From JAFGED01 sp964551295 (lineage in GTDB: Bacteria; Chloroflexota; Anaerolineae; B4-G1): a DNA stretch of 24,473 bases. A program made the position numbers and the translations under genes. This document shows, piece after piece, positions 1 to 9,100 of the stretch. The stretch covers positions 1 through 24,473 of the forward strand of contig CAZKDJ010000046.1 of assembly GCA_964551295.1 (NCBI GenBank), given 5' to 3'. The first letter of the stretch is position 1; each line of letters starts with the position of its first letter. Below the pieces are notes generated by a model. The model did not search any database. It was given only the letters and a program-made list of their open reading frames with translations, and was not told the origin of the DNA.

Positions 1-54
1 ACGTCAACCGAAGAGGTTATAGCAGCGATAGATCGAATCCTATTGAACACCTAG
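1..54 (+). CDS. possible 3' end of an upstream gene
   Basis: Frame 1 is open from the window edge to a TAG at 52-54 and encodes a 17-residue tail, TSTEEVIAAIDRILLNT. It reads as a plausible amphipathic C-terminal helix. The other two forward frames give less protein-like sequence. No function can be assigned from so little, and chance openness over 51 bases is quite possible. Confidence 0.35.
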   Translation, partial: TSTEEVIAAIDRILLNT

Positions 55-68
55 TTGACCGCTCCTCA

Positions 69-136
69 CGTCATTCCAAGCGCAGCGAGGAATCTCGGCC
101 GTGGCAAGGAGACTCTTCGCTCTACTCAGGGTGACG
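69..136. repeat. imperfect palindromic intergenic repeat
   Basis: The arms 69-96 and 109-136 are inverted copies, matching at 19 of 28 positions by hand alignment, with a 12-base spacer. The arms start with CGTCATTCC and end with GGGTGACG. The family (GTCATTCC...GCGAGGAATCTC) resembles a dispersed palindromic repeat I recall from many bacterial genomes, usually in intergenic DNA. It is non-coding. It could fold as an RNA hairpin or be a small non-autonomous mobile repeat. Confidence 0.55.
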
Positions 137-200
137 ATGTGTGTACTGCCATACTCCGAGGTCAATGGCTGCAACACCCCTCGCTCACCCTCCGAGAAAA

Positions 201-216
201 TGTGAAGTAGGACACA
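201..216. promoter_or_regulatory. candidate CRP-type operator upstream of the beta-helix gene
   Basis: TGTGA-AGTAGG-ACACA matches the CRP consensus TGTGA-N6-TCACA at 9 of 10 informative bases. It sits 100 bp before the start codon at 301 and is centred about 57 bp upstream of the end of a candidate -10 (TAATAT, 261-266), near a class I activator position. A CRP-family regulator is encoded in the window at 11725-12486. The functional link is inference. Confidence 0.4.
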
Positions 217-237
217 GGTAATCTATGCCCACACGCA

Positions 238-266
238 CAGACAGATCACCAGAAAGATGCTAATAT
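238..266 (+). promoter_or_regulatory. candidate sigma70-type promoter with weak -35
   Basis: CAGACA (238-243), a 17-base spacer, and TAATAT (261-266). The -35 is poor, which would suit an activator-dependent promoter. The transcription start would fall near 273, shortly before the strong Shine-Dalgarno GAGGAGGT (287-294) of the gene at 301. Confidence 0.35.
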
Positions 267-300
267 GGGAAAAGCATAGATACATCGAGGAGGTAACAAG

Positions 301-1680
301 ATGGCAAGCCACAAGCACATTTCAATCACTTCTGCCGTTCTGATAGGAATAGTCGGCGTGCTATTCTGCCTGCACGGACTGAGCCCGATGGCCCGGGCCG
401 ACCCAGGCATGCGCTACGTTGCGCCAGATGGCAATGATACCGGTGATTGCAGCAGTCACCTTGATCGCTGTCTGACAATACAGTACGCTGTGGATTCGGC
501 TGATCCTGGCGACGAAATCCTCGTCGCCACGGGAGTCTACAACGCCGCGGAGCCCTGGGTTGTAGACATTCGCAAAACCGTCACCATCCGCGGGGGCTAC
601 AACAGTGACTTTTCCACCTGGGATCCGGACACCTACCCTACCACGCTCGACGGGGAGGAGCAAAGACAGGTCGTTACTATATTTGGAATCGACGAGATCA
701 CCCCCACGCTGGAGGGGCTGCGTCTGACCAGAGGCGCGACCGATTTCGATGGTGGAGGCATCGGTGCTACGTTCGCTCACCCCGTCATCAGCGGCTGCCA
801 GATTTTCAGCAACACGAGCCAGTGGGAAGGCGGGGGGATCGCCCTCTCCAACAGCGCCGGCGCCATGCTGATAAACAATGACATCTTTAGCAACACGACC
901 GACGGAAGCGGCGGGGGGGTACACCTCGATAGCAGCGCCAACGTCGTTCTGACGGGAAACAAAATCCTTGGCAATGAGGCCGGCCAGGATGGCGGTGGGG
1001 TTTCTCTCTGGTGGGACAGCAACAACGCCACCCTGACGGGCAACGAGATCCATCACAACACGGCCGCCTGGGATGGTGGAGGGATCACGTTTCGGGAAAG
1101 CCACAATGCCACACTGGTGAACAACATGGTGGTGGAAAACCAGATCACAAGCAGCAGTGGCAATGGAACCGGCATCCAATTGGTAAACTCCGATGCACGT
1201 TTATTGCACACAACCCTCGCGCGCAACAGCGGTGCCGGCAACAACAGTGGGGTATCCGTCGTCTGCCTTTGGACCGGCGGCATATGCAATCCCAGCGCCA
1301 TCACCATGACGAACACCATCCTGGTCGGTCACGCCGTCGGTCTCGAAGTGCGAGAGCATAATACGGCAACCCTAGAGGCCACCCTGTGGGGCAGTGGCGA
1401 TTGGGCCAACGGCATCGACGTGGACGACTGGGGCGGCCAGGGGACCGTTTACACCGGTCCGGCGGCGCTCAACTATTGGGGCTTGCCGGCCTTTGTAGCA
1501 CCCGACGCCGGAGATTATCACATCAGCGCCGGCGCGGCGATCAACCGAGGTGTGGACGCCGGGGTGACGAGCGACATAGATGGTGACCCTCGACCCGCCC
1601 CGAGCGGCACTCGTCCCGACCTGGGCGCCGACGAATTCAGCCAGCGGAGCATCTATCTCCCTCTCGTCGTGCGCGACTAG
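301..1680 (+). CDS. secreted right-handed beta-helix repeat protein with C-terminal YLPLVVR motif
   Basis: 459 aa. An N-terminal signal peptide (hydrophobic core about residues 11-28, likely cleavage after ARA near residue 33) predicts export. The mature start, YVAPDGNDTGDC...CLTIQYAVDSADPGDEILVATGVY, is typical of secreted parallel beta-helix proteins of the pectate-lyase-like fold. Residues about 100-330 hold short repeats of the GGGI...N..I..N type (for example GGGISL, LTGNEIHHN), the rungs of the helix. The segment DIDGDPRPAP...PDLGADEF near residues 425-447 is the usual terminus of such proteins (choice-of-anchor Q type). The last residues are IYLPLVVRD. No catalytic residues are recognisable, so carbohydrate binding or cleavage remains a family-level guess. 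The start has an excellent Shine-Dalgarno (AGGAGGT, 288-294). It is likely monocistronic, since a hairpin follows at 1732. Confidence 0.85.
   Translation: MASHKHISITSAVLIGIVGVLFCLHGLSPMARADPGMRYVAPDGNDTGDCSSHLDRCLTIQYAVDSADPGDEILVATGVYNAAEPWVVDIRKTVTIRGGYNSDFSTWDPDTYPTTLDGEEQRQVVTIFGIDEITPTLEGLRLTRGATDFDGGGIGATFAHPVISGCQIFSNTSQWEGGGIALSNSAGAMLINNDIFSNTTDGSGGGVHLDSSANVVLTGNKILGNEAGQDGGGVSLWWDSNNATLTGNEIHHNTAAWDGGGITFRESHNATLVNNMVVENQITSSSGNGTGIQLVNSDARLLHTTLARNSGAGNNSGVSVVCLWTGGICNPSAITMTNTILVGHAVGLEVREHNTATLEATLWGSGDWANGIDVDDWGGQGTVYTGPAALNYWGLPAFVAPDAGDYHISAGAAINRGVDAGVTSDIDGDPRPAPSGTRPDLGADEFSQRSIYLPLVVRD
1651..1677 (+). other. C-terminal motif IYLPLVVRD
   Basis: Codons for the last nine residues of the beta-helix protein. 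It shares aromatic-L-P-L-V-x-R with the C-termini coded at 6120-6149, 15973-15996 and 19344-19367. Proposed surface-sorting or anchoring tag (inference). Confidence 0.6.
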
Positions 1681-1731
1681 CAAAAGAGCATTCGGCAAAA
1701 TCTGGAAGAGATGGCATCTTCCGGCGAAAGG

Positions 1732-1765
1732 CACGGCCCGGATTGCCTGTGCAATCTGGGCCGTG
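1732..1765 (+). terminator. strong hairpin, probable terminator
   Basis: Arms 1732-1746 and 1751-1765 pair over 15 bp with one G-U pair and a 4-base CTGT loop, beginning 52 bp after the stop of the beta-helix gene. Only two T residues follow directly, so it is not a textbook intrinsic terminator. Its size and position make termination or 3'-end stabilisation the likely role. Confidence 0.6.
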
Positions 1766-1814
1766 TTCGGATTGACCATTTCTTCGGCCCCCAATGCCCG
1801 CCCCCTAATCTCCT

Positions 1815-1843
1815 TTGCCCTGAACCCCCAAACCGAGTACAAT
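1815..1843 (+). promoter_or_regulatory. candidate sigma70 promoter of the cyclase gene
   Basis: TTGCCC (1815-1820), a spacer of exactly 17 bases, and TACAAT (1838-1843). It is followed by about 80 bases of leader and a Shine-Dalgarno GAGGGAGGT (1915-1923) eight bases before the ATG at 1932. This is the best-matching constitutive-type promoter found by eye in the window. Confidence 0.5.
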
Positions 1844-1931
1844 AACCGACATACGGGCTCGTTCAACCTGGGTCGTTCGCTGTTCTCTCACCAAAGAGTT
1901 CCTGTACTTTGAGCGAGGGAGGTTATTCACG

Positions 1932-4900
1932 ATGAGGCTGCTAGACGCATATATCCCCATCGGTCGCCGCCAAGCCTTGCTGGCAGGCCGCGACCTGCCG
2001 AGCCGGGCCAGCGGCGCAATCCTGTGCGCCGACATCTCGGGCTTCACGCCGCTGACCGAGGTATTGGTGCGAGAACTCGGCCCCAGGCGAGGCGCCGATG
2101 TGCTAAGTGTCGAACTGAACCTCGCCTATGGGGCGCTGGTCGACGGCGTGCGCCTTTACGGGGGCAGTGTGATCGGGTTTAGCGGCGACGCCATCACTTG
2201 CTGGTTCGAGGGTGACGACGGTCTCCGAGCGACCGCCTGCGCGTTGGCCCTGCAGCAAATCGTGAACCGGCTGGGCGAGAGCGACAGGCACTCACCCCAC
2301 GCCCCCCGATTGTCCATCAAGGTGGCGGTTACTGCCGGCTCTGTGCGCCGTTTTCTCGTTGGAGACCCGGCGATCCAGACCATCGACGTGCTGGCCGGCG
2401 CGACCGTCGAGCGGGTGAACAGGGCGGAAAAGCAAGCCGCGCGGGGCGAGGTCGTGGTTGCAGGATCGAGATCGGGCACTCGGCTATATGACCTTTTCGA
2501 CATAATCAGCCAACGCGGCGATATCGCCGTCGTCGCCAGAAGCTCCGGAGAGAAGGATACGACACCGCTCTCAGCCCTCAGGTTGAGCGAGCCCAATCCG
2601 CTGCCAGAGTCCCTGGTGCGGCCCTGGATTCTACCGCAGGTGTGGGAGAAGCTGAACGCCGGATCAGGTCAATTCTTGGCCGAGCTACGCCCGACAGTCG
2701 CCCTGTTCCTAAGCTTTGGCGGGCTGGCATACGACGAGGACGACGACGCTGACGATAAGCTGGACGAGTACGTGCAGTGGGTACAGAGTGTGCTGGCGCA
2801 CCACGGAGGGCACCTGATTCAGCTGACCTGCGGAGATAAACACAATTACCTCTATGCAACCTTTGGGGCGCTGCTGGCTCACGACGACGATGCCACCCGC
2901 GCCGTGGCCTCCGCCCTCACCCTGCGCTCGCCACCCAAGGAAATAAACTTTGTCACCGATGTGGGCATCGGCATTAGCTGGGGACTGACGTGGACCGGTG
3001 CCTACGGAGGGCCGAAACGTCGCACGTATGGCGTGCTGGGTGATGAGGTAAATGTAGCAGCCCGTCTGATGGGGCAGGCCAAACGTGGGCAAATCCTGCT
3101 AAGTGAGCGCGCGGCCAACATGGTTTCCAGAGACTATGCACTCGAGCCGGTCGGACCGTTGGCACTCAAGGGCAAGCGGGACACCGTGTCCACCTACGCA
3201 CTGATTGGCAGGCGGCCTGGGTCCCAGCAGCCTCAGCTCTTCGCATACTCCCTGGTCGGGCGCGACCAGGAGCTGGGGTTCTTGCAACAGATGTTGGAAA
3301 CGGTCGTGACCGGAAAAGGGCGCGCGCTACGCCTGGAGGGAGCAGCCGGCATTGGAAAGAGCCACCTGGCGACCACGTTCGTGGCACATGCGCTCGAGCG
3401 AGGATTCCGAGTCGCGACGGGCGCTTGCCAAAGCATCAGCCAGGACATCCCCCATCACCCCTGGCGCCAGGTCTTGTGCACACTGTTTGGGATTGCCGGC
3501 GACGTTCGGGACAAGGAGACGGCAGCGGGTTCAGTTACACAACAGATCGCCCGCGTCGAGGCAATCATCACCGAGGCCAACCCCGGCTGGCTCGTGCGCC
3601 TGCCACTGCTGGGCGATCTCCTCAACCTGCCCATTCCCGACAACGAGACCACGGCGAGCTTTGATCCTCCGCTGCGGCGCGAATCGCTCCTCGCGCTAGC
3701 CGTGCAGATCATGCGAACCTGGGCCCAATCCCAGCCGCTCCTGGTGATAATCGAGGATGCCCACTGGATGGACGAGGCTTCACGAGAGACGACAACGGCT
3801 CTCGGTCGAGCCATAGGCGATGTGCCTCTGCTGCTCGTTCTCGTTCACCGTCCTGCCAATCACACTGACCAACAACTGCTGTCCGAACTGGAACGCCTGC
3901 CCCATCACAGCCGCCTGCTGTTGCGCGAACCGCCACCCTGGGCGATGGCAGCGTTGCTGACCGATCGCCTGCAAGGTCGCCCAACTCCTCTGGCGCTGTC
4001 GTTAATCGTGACTCTGGCTCAAGGCAATCCCTTCCTGGCCGAGGAACTGGCGAGCGCGCTGCGCGAATCTGGAGACCTCTTTTGGAAACAGGATGGGGTC
4101 TGGGCTCTGTCGGAGCGCTTACGCCACATTCTGCGGGAGGCAGGTTGTTTAGCAAGAAGAGGCGAGGACTGGACCATCGCCGAGGGCGCCCGGCTGTCGG
4201 ATGCGGCGCTGGGTATTCCCGAGTCGATCCACGGCGTCGTGCTCTCGCGCATCGACCGGTTGCCGGAGACGCACAAAATGACACTAAAGGTCGCCAGCGT
4301 CATCGGACACAATTTCAGCTTGGACCTACTGGCGAACTCTCACCCCGCCCACGTCGACCGGCGGACGCTGCTCAACCATCTGGCGGCGCTTGAGACGGGA
4401 GACTTTGTGCAGCCGGTGAGCATGGAACCGCTGCCCGCCTACGCCTTCAAGCACAACATCACACAGGAGGTCACGTATCGGGCCCTGGTGGAAGACCAAC
4501 GCCGTGAGTTGCACCGGGCCGTGGGCCAGGCCCTGGAAGCAGCAGACCCCACGGCGGTCGAGCGGCTGGCCCATCACTACACCTGCAGCGGCGTCGTATC
4601 CAAGAGCCTGCTCTACCTCGATCGGGCCGCGCGCAAGGCACAGCGCGAGTTCGCCAACGAGACCGCCCGCCGCTACTATGACCAGGCCCTGGCAAAGGAG
4701 ATTCGCTGGCAATGGCTCCAGGGAAAGGCCAACGTCCTGCACACCCTGGGCCAGCGCGACGAGGAGCGGGACACGCTGCGCGCGCTCAAGAACGCGGACG
4801 GCGCGCCGGCCGCCGATACGGCCTATCTGTGGGGACAGTTTCACGAGGCCATCGGTGAATATGAGCAGGCGCAAACCTACGTCGAGCAAGCGCTCCGGGC

Positions 4901-6116
4901 CTTCCAAGAGGTCGGCGCCCCGGTGAGAGAAGCCAACTGCCTTACCCAGCTAGGCCGGATTGCCGCGCGGCGGGGAGATTACGAGGGAGCACAGGCCTGG
5001 TATGGGCGCGCTCTGGAGCTATTCCAAGGCAAGGATGCGTGTGTAGGCGACGAGGCACACACTTTGAACGGCCTGGGGGTCACCTACGGTATGCAGGGGG
5101 ATTATCAAAAGGCCAGAGAGCAGCTCGAGCGGGCGCTATCCCTGAGCAGGGCCGGCGGTAACCTACTGGAGGAGGCACAGGCGCTCAACAATCTGGGGAT
5201 CATGGCCTTTTACGAACGCGGCTTTGCCGAGGCAGTCGCTCACCATCAACAAGCTCTGGAGATACGGCGCACCATCGGCGATCGAACGGGCGAAGGTGCC
5301 AGCCTTCACAATCTGGCCCAGGCGACCCGAGACGCAGGTAACTATGGCCAGGCTCGCGAGCACCTCGCGCAGGCGCTAGAGATCATGCAGGCAACCGGCG
5401 ATCGCTGGGTGGAGGGCAGCGTCTGGAACGACCTGGGGGGGCTCCACCTGCTGACGGGCGACCTGACAGCCGCCCGATCCTGCCTGCAGCAGGGCCTATC
5501 ACTGAGTCGAGAGATCGGAGACCGATCGGGGGAAGCTTACGTCCTCTGCAACCTGGGACAGGTTCTGCGTGATGCAGGAGACCTCGGATCGGCCAAACAG
5601 ATGTTGACAGACGGCATGACCCTAGCCCAGGATCAGAACGACAGGTACCTGGTCTCGCTGTTCCTCAGCCACCTGGCCAGCGTCAGCCTGCAGACGGGCC
5701 TGCTCGATCAGGCCCGGACACAGGCGGCCCAGGCGCTGGAGACGCGGCAAAAGCTCGACTTGAGGTTGTGGACAACCGCCGACCTGGCGACTCTGGCCCG
5801 GGCCCATCTGGCCCTGGGCGACGCGGCGACAGCCCTCGACTGTGCCCACCAGGCTCTGAGCATCCTGCACGAATGTGAGGGGCAGGGTCCCGAGTACCCG
5901 CAGCACGATTACCTGGCCTGCTACCGAGTGCTCGCCGCGGCCGGCGAGGAGGCCGCAGCCCGCCAGGCCCTTCAGTCGGCGCACGATCTGCTCCTGGCAC
6001 AGTCTGAGCGGATCGCTGATAGAGACCTGCGCCAATCGTATCTCGAGCGAGTGCCCCAAAACCGGGCGATCGTCGAGGCATACCAGGACGAGATCGGCAA
6101 CCAGTGCTTCGGATGA
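1932..6116 (+). CDS. soluble-adenylyl-cyclase-like protein: two cyclase domains, P-loop ATPase, TPR array
   Basis: 1394 aa, cytosolic. Residues about 26-190 are a first class III cyclase domain with both metal-binding aspartates (D34 in ADISGFT, D86 in SGDA). Residues about 250-400 are a second cyclase-like domain that lacks the first aspartate (ALFLSFGG) but keeps a GDK lysine (K303) and the transition-state pair N374/R378 in GDEVNVAAR. Domain 1 lacks that Asn. The halves therefore complement each other, as C1/C2 do in animal soluble adenylyl cyclase. An ATPase follows with Walker A GAAGIGKS (470-477) and Walker B LLVIIED (603-609), then at least eight TPRs (about 880-1340). It likely makes cAMP from ATP. 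The residue aligned with sAC Thr405 is Gly367, so base specificity is not certain. Its stop (TGA 6114-6116) directly abuts the stop of the convergent gene. Confidence 0.85.
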   Translation: MRLLDAYIPIGRRQALLAGRDLPSRASGAILCADISGFTPLTEVLVRELGPRRGADVLSVELNLAYGALVDGVRLYGGSVIGFSGDAITCWFEGDDGLRATACALALQQIVNRLGESDRHSPHAPRLSIKVAVTAGSVRRFLVGDPAIQTIDVLAGATVERVNRAEKQAARGEVVVAGSRSGTRLYDLFDIISQRGDIAVVARSSGEKDTTPLSALRLSEPNPLPESLVRPWILPQVWEKLNAGSGQFLAELRPTVALFLSFGGLAYDEDDDADDKLDEYVQWVQSVLAHHGGHLIQLTCGDKHNYLYATFGALLAHDDDATRAVASALTLRSPPKEINFVTDVGIGISWGLTWTGAYGGPKRRTYGVLGDEVNVAARLMGQAKRGQILLSERAANMVSRDYALEPVGPLALKGKRDTVSTYALIGRRPGSQQPQLFAYSLVGRDQELGFLQQMLETVVTGKGRALRLEGAAGIGKSHLATTFVAHALERGFRVATGACQSISQDIPHHPWRQVLCTLFGIAGDVRDKETAAGSVTQQIARVEAIITEANPGWLVRLPLLGDLLNLPIPDNETTASFDPPLRRESLLALAVQIMRTWAQSQPLLVIIEDAHWMDEASRETTTALGRAIGDVPLLLVLVHRPANHTDQQLLSELERLPHHSRLLLREPPPWAMAALLTDRLQGRPTPLALSLIVTLAQGNPFLAEELASALRESGDLFWKQDGVWALSERLRHILREAGCLARRGEDWTIAEGARLSDAALGIPESIHGVVLSRIDRLPETHKMTLKVASVIGHNFSLDLLANSHPAHVDRRTLLNHLAALETGDFVQPVSMEPLPAYAFKHNITQEVTYRALVEDQRRELHRAVGQALEAADPTAVERLAHHYTCSGVVSKSLLYLDRAARKAQREFANETARRYYDQALAKEIRWQWLQGKANVLHTLGQRDEERDTLRALKNADGAPAADTAYLWGQFHEAIGEYEQAQTYVEQALRAFQEVGAPVREANCLTQLGRIAARRGDYEGAQAWYGRALELFQGKDACVGDEAHTLNGLGVTYGMQGDYQKAREQLERALSLSRAGGNLLEEAQALNNLGIMAFYERGFAEAVAHHQQALEIRRTIGDRTGEGASLHNLAQATRDAGNYGQAREHLAQALEIMQATGDRWVEGSVWNDLGGLHLLTGDLTAARSCLQQGLSLSREIGDRSGEAYVLCNLGQVLRDAGDLGSAKQMLTDGMTLAQDQNDRYLVSLFLSHLASVSLQTGLLDQARTQAAQALETRQKLDLRLWTTADLATLARAHLALGDAATALDCAHQALSILHECEGQGPEYPQHDYLACYRVLAAAGEEAAARQALQSAHDLLLAQSERIADRDLRQSYLERVPQNRAIVEAYQDEIGNQCFG

Positions 6117-9100
6117 TCAGTCAGACCTCAGGATCAGCGGCAGAAAGACGCAGTATCCAGACTTCACCCTGACGTCGTCGATGATCCACCCCTTGTCCGA
6201 CACAGCCCTATCCACCTCCAGGCCAAAGCGCAGGCGCACGGTACCGCTGTATGGGCTCAGGTCGACGGCCACGTCATGCCAATCGACGTCCACCCACCCA
6301 GACGATACAGCGTCCCGTGCCGTTCCCCACTGCCAATCGCCAAAAACGCCACCCCCACTGTAGCTCACTAGCGGTTCCCACGTCACGCCACCGTCGGCAG
6401 AGATCTCGACGCTCCCCACGTCACGGTGCCCGTCCCCCGCCGCGATCACATAGTCGTGCCGGAAGTGCAGCACGGGACTGGGACACGCATCCAGGCTGAA
6501 CGACTGCGAGGTAATAAAGGTGGTGTACGTGACAAACCCGCCGCCATAGTCACCCGCGCTCCAATATGGACCAGCCGGGCTGTCCGTCAGCGCCCACTCG
6601 CCCCCGGGCAACGTCACGACGTCCCAACTGCCGTCCCGCTGCCATTTGCCGAGCCCACTTTGGAAAAAGTCGTAAAAGCAGGCTTGGGCTGGATCGTACA
6701 GGGCAAATATGCCCGGGACCGGCGACGCGGCCGCCCCGGCAGGCTGGTTCAGGTTGACCGCCACCACCTGGTACTGGTGGGCCGGCAGCCCTTGGGTGAC
6801 CACAGCCGTGATAGAAGATGGACCGACGGAGGTCAGCGGCAGCGTGAACGTAGTCGTGGGGCCGATCAAAGCCACCTCGACCGGGAGCAGGAAATCGCTG
6901 CCCAAGATTGTGAGCGTCGTCGTCACGTCGTTGGTCGCCGCCGAGGGGGCCACACTCGTTACTTGCGGCACGGTTGTCCCCGCCAGCAAGGCGTACACGC
7001 CGTCTCCCTGGCTCGGCGCCGAGGCCAAGTTGTAATAGGGCGCGCGTACCGTATCGAGCACACGCCAGTCCCCTCCATCCCAGAAGTGTATCGCCAGCTC
7101 CTCTTCGTCGGCGCCCTCGAGCAGCACGTCCATGCTCAGGTACTGGAAGCTAATTGAGCCGGCGATCGTCTGCGTGACAGAGGGCGATCCGATCAGGGCA
7201 TATGCCTGGCCGATGGCGACCTTTCCCACAGGCAAGGGCGGCAGGCCGGCCATGCTCTGGATTGTGTACAGCTCCCCCTCCTCAAACGCCGCCGGATTCT
7301 CGGTGAAAAAGATCATCTGCCCATCCGGTGACGCCAGGGGTGCCCAGGAGCCACGGGAGGCAGGCCAGGAGCCGCGGGAAGCAGGCCAGGAGCCGCGGGA
7401 GGCAGGCCAGGAACCACGCGAGGCGGGCCACGCGCCCCGGTCGCCCCCTGGATTCCCGCCCATGGCATACGCCACGATGGCCTCGCGGCGGGGATTGGTC
7501 TCCGTCGCTCCTTCATCTACCCATATCTGGACGTGCCCGGCCATCACCGGGTATGGAAGCGCGAACGTCCCGCTATAGACACCGCCCTCGTAGATCAAGG
7601 GGAGCGTCTCGCTGCCAAATCCATACTCGGGGTAGAGCCGGGCCTGCAGCGTCAGGGTGGAAGTCAAAGCGCTCACGCCGATGCGGACGGTGCGCGAGCT
7701 GACCGGGCGGATCTGGATCACGGGCGTCCAGGTCACATCCCTCTCCAGCGCGACCCGGTCATCGCCGCTGGCCACGACCTCACAGCCATACTGGCGAAGC
7801 GGCGGGTCGAACACACACAGCCGGTCGCCGGGCTGGGTGCCGCGGGCCAACACCCGGTGCTGGCCCCCCAAGGGGCTGCCCAGGTCGATCACATAGTCGT
7901 AACCGGCAAGATGATCATACCCGTCACGCAGAATAAAAGCCCGTGCCTCCGACGAACTGGCCTCCCCATCTTCATAGTCAATGTAGAACATCGGATCGGC
8001 CAGCGATTGCGTCGGCGTGACCGGGTCACGGATGGCTACCGTGGTCAGGTCGAACGGCATCAGGGAAGGACCAGGATTAGGGGTGGTGGGCGTGATGAGC
8101 TGAGGATACCATAGCCGGATCGTCTCCCACTCGGTTCGACCCAGCGTGCGGTTGGCCAGGGTGTCAACGCAGGCAGTAGTCCAGTGACCTTCATCGTAGA
8201 TAAACTCGGTGTTATCCGGATCGTACATGTCGCCCATGGCACTGCCGCTGCACGTATCGACCGGGATCAGCAGTCCATCGTCGTCCAGGCCCAGGTAGAC
8301 GTCATCCTGGAAGAGCAAATAGTGACTCAACTCGTGAGCCAAGGCCAGTGGCCAGTCGCCACTAGGCGTGTAGCCCGGTGCGCCGTAGCGGTTCCAGATG
8401 GCCCCCATGCGCACCTGTCCAATGTCATAGACGATATCAGAGTGCTGCGGGTCAACGGTCGACGTGAGCACCACCCCACCCTGGATAGCCAGGGGACGCA
8501 GACGGTTGGTAGCCTGGATCACCACGTGGGAGGGGATCCAATAGTCGGCGTTCTGGTGGACGGTCACCTGCCCCAAGGCAACCTGGCCATCGGTAAAGTC
8601 GTACAGGTGCTGAGAGGCCTTGTGCAGATCGAATTCCAGTTGCTGGAGATACGTGGGGTCGTTGTGGGCGTCCCACTCCAGCGACACGTCGAGGTTAAAG
8701 AGCAGGAGCGGGTGATCGGCCGAGACGGTGATGGTCTGCACACCGGCCTGGGTGACGGTATAGCCATCCAGCCCGGCCTCTGTGGGTATGCCATTGGTGT
8801 GATACAGCGTGTAGCTCTCGGTGACCGTCACCGGCGCCAGGGCCAGGAGGTGATCGCTACTCTGGATCTCGCCGCGACCCTGGAGGTAGCCCAGGCCGTC
8901 AGTGCGGAAGGGGACGCCGGCACCATCGGCCAGCGGCGCGCCGCCGGCCGCCTGCTCGGCGAGCAGACGGTAGACCAAGGCATCGGTCGCCGGCGTCGTG
9001 CCTTGCATCACCCGCACCTGGGTGCCACGCGCACGGAAGGGAAAGGTCGCAGCACTCCCATAGACCCACTGGTAGGGGCCGGGCACGCCATTGGTGTAGC

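Noticed and set aside
361..1179. 272-codon minus-strand open frame
   Set aside because: Antisense to the signal-peptide-bearing beta-helix gene, which has a strong Shine-Dalgarno and a recognisable fold.
1651..1677. Sortase-type LPXTG signal
   Set aside because: The tails contain LPL but no LPxTG, no following transmembrane helix and no basic end.
7344..7434. CRISPR-like array
   Set aside because: The 21-bp units are contiguous with no spacers and are in frame within a large gene.
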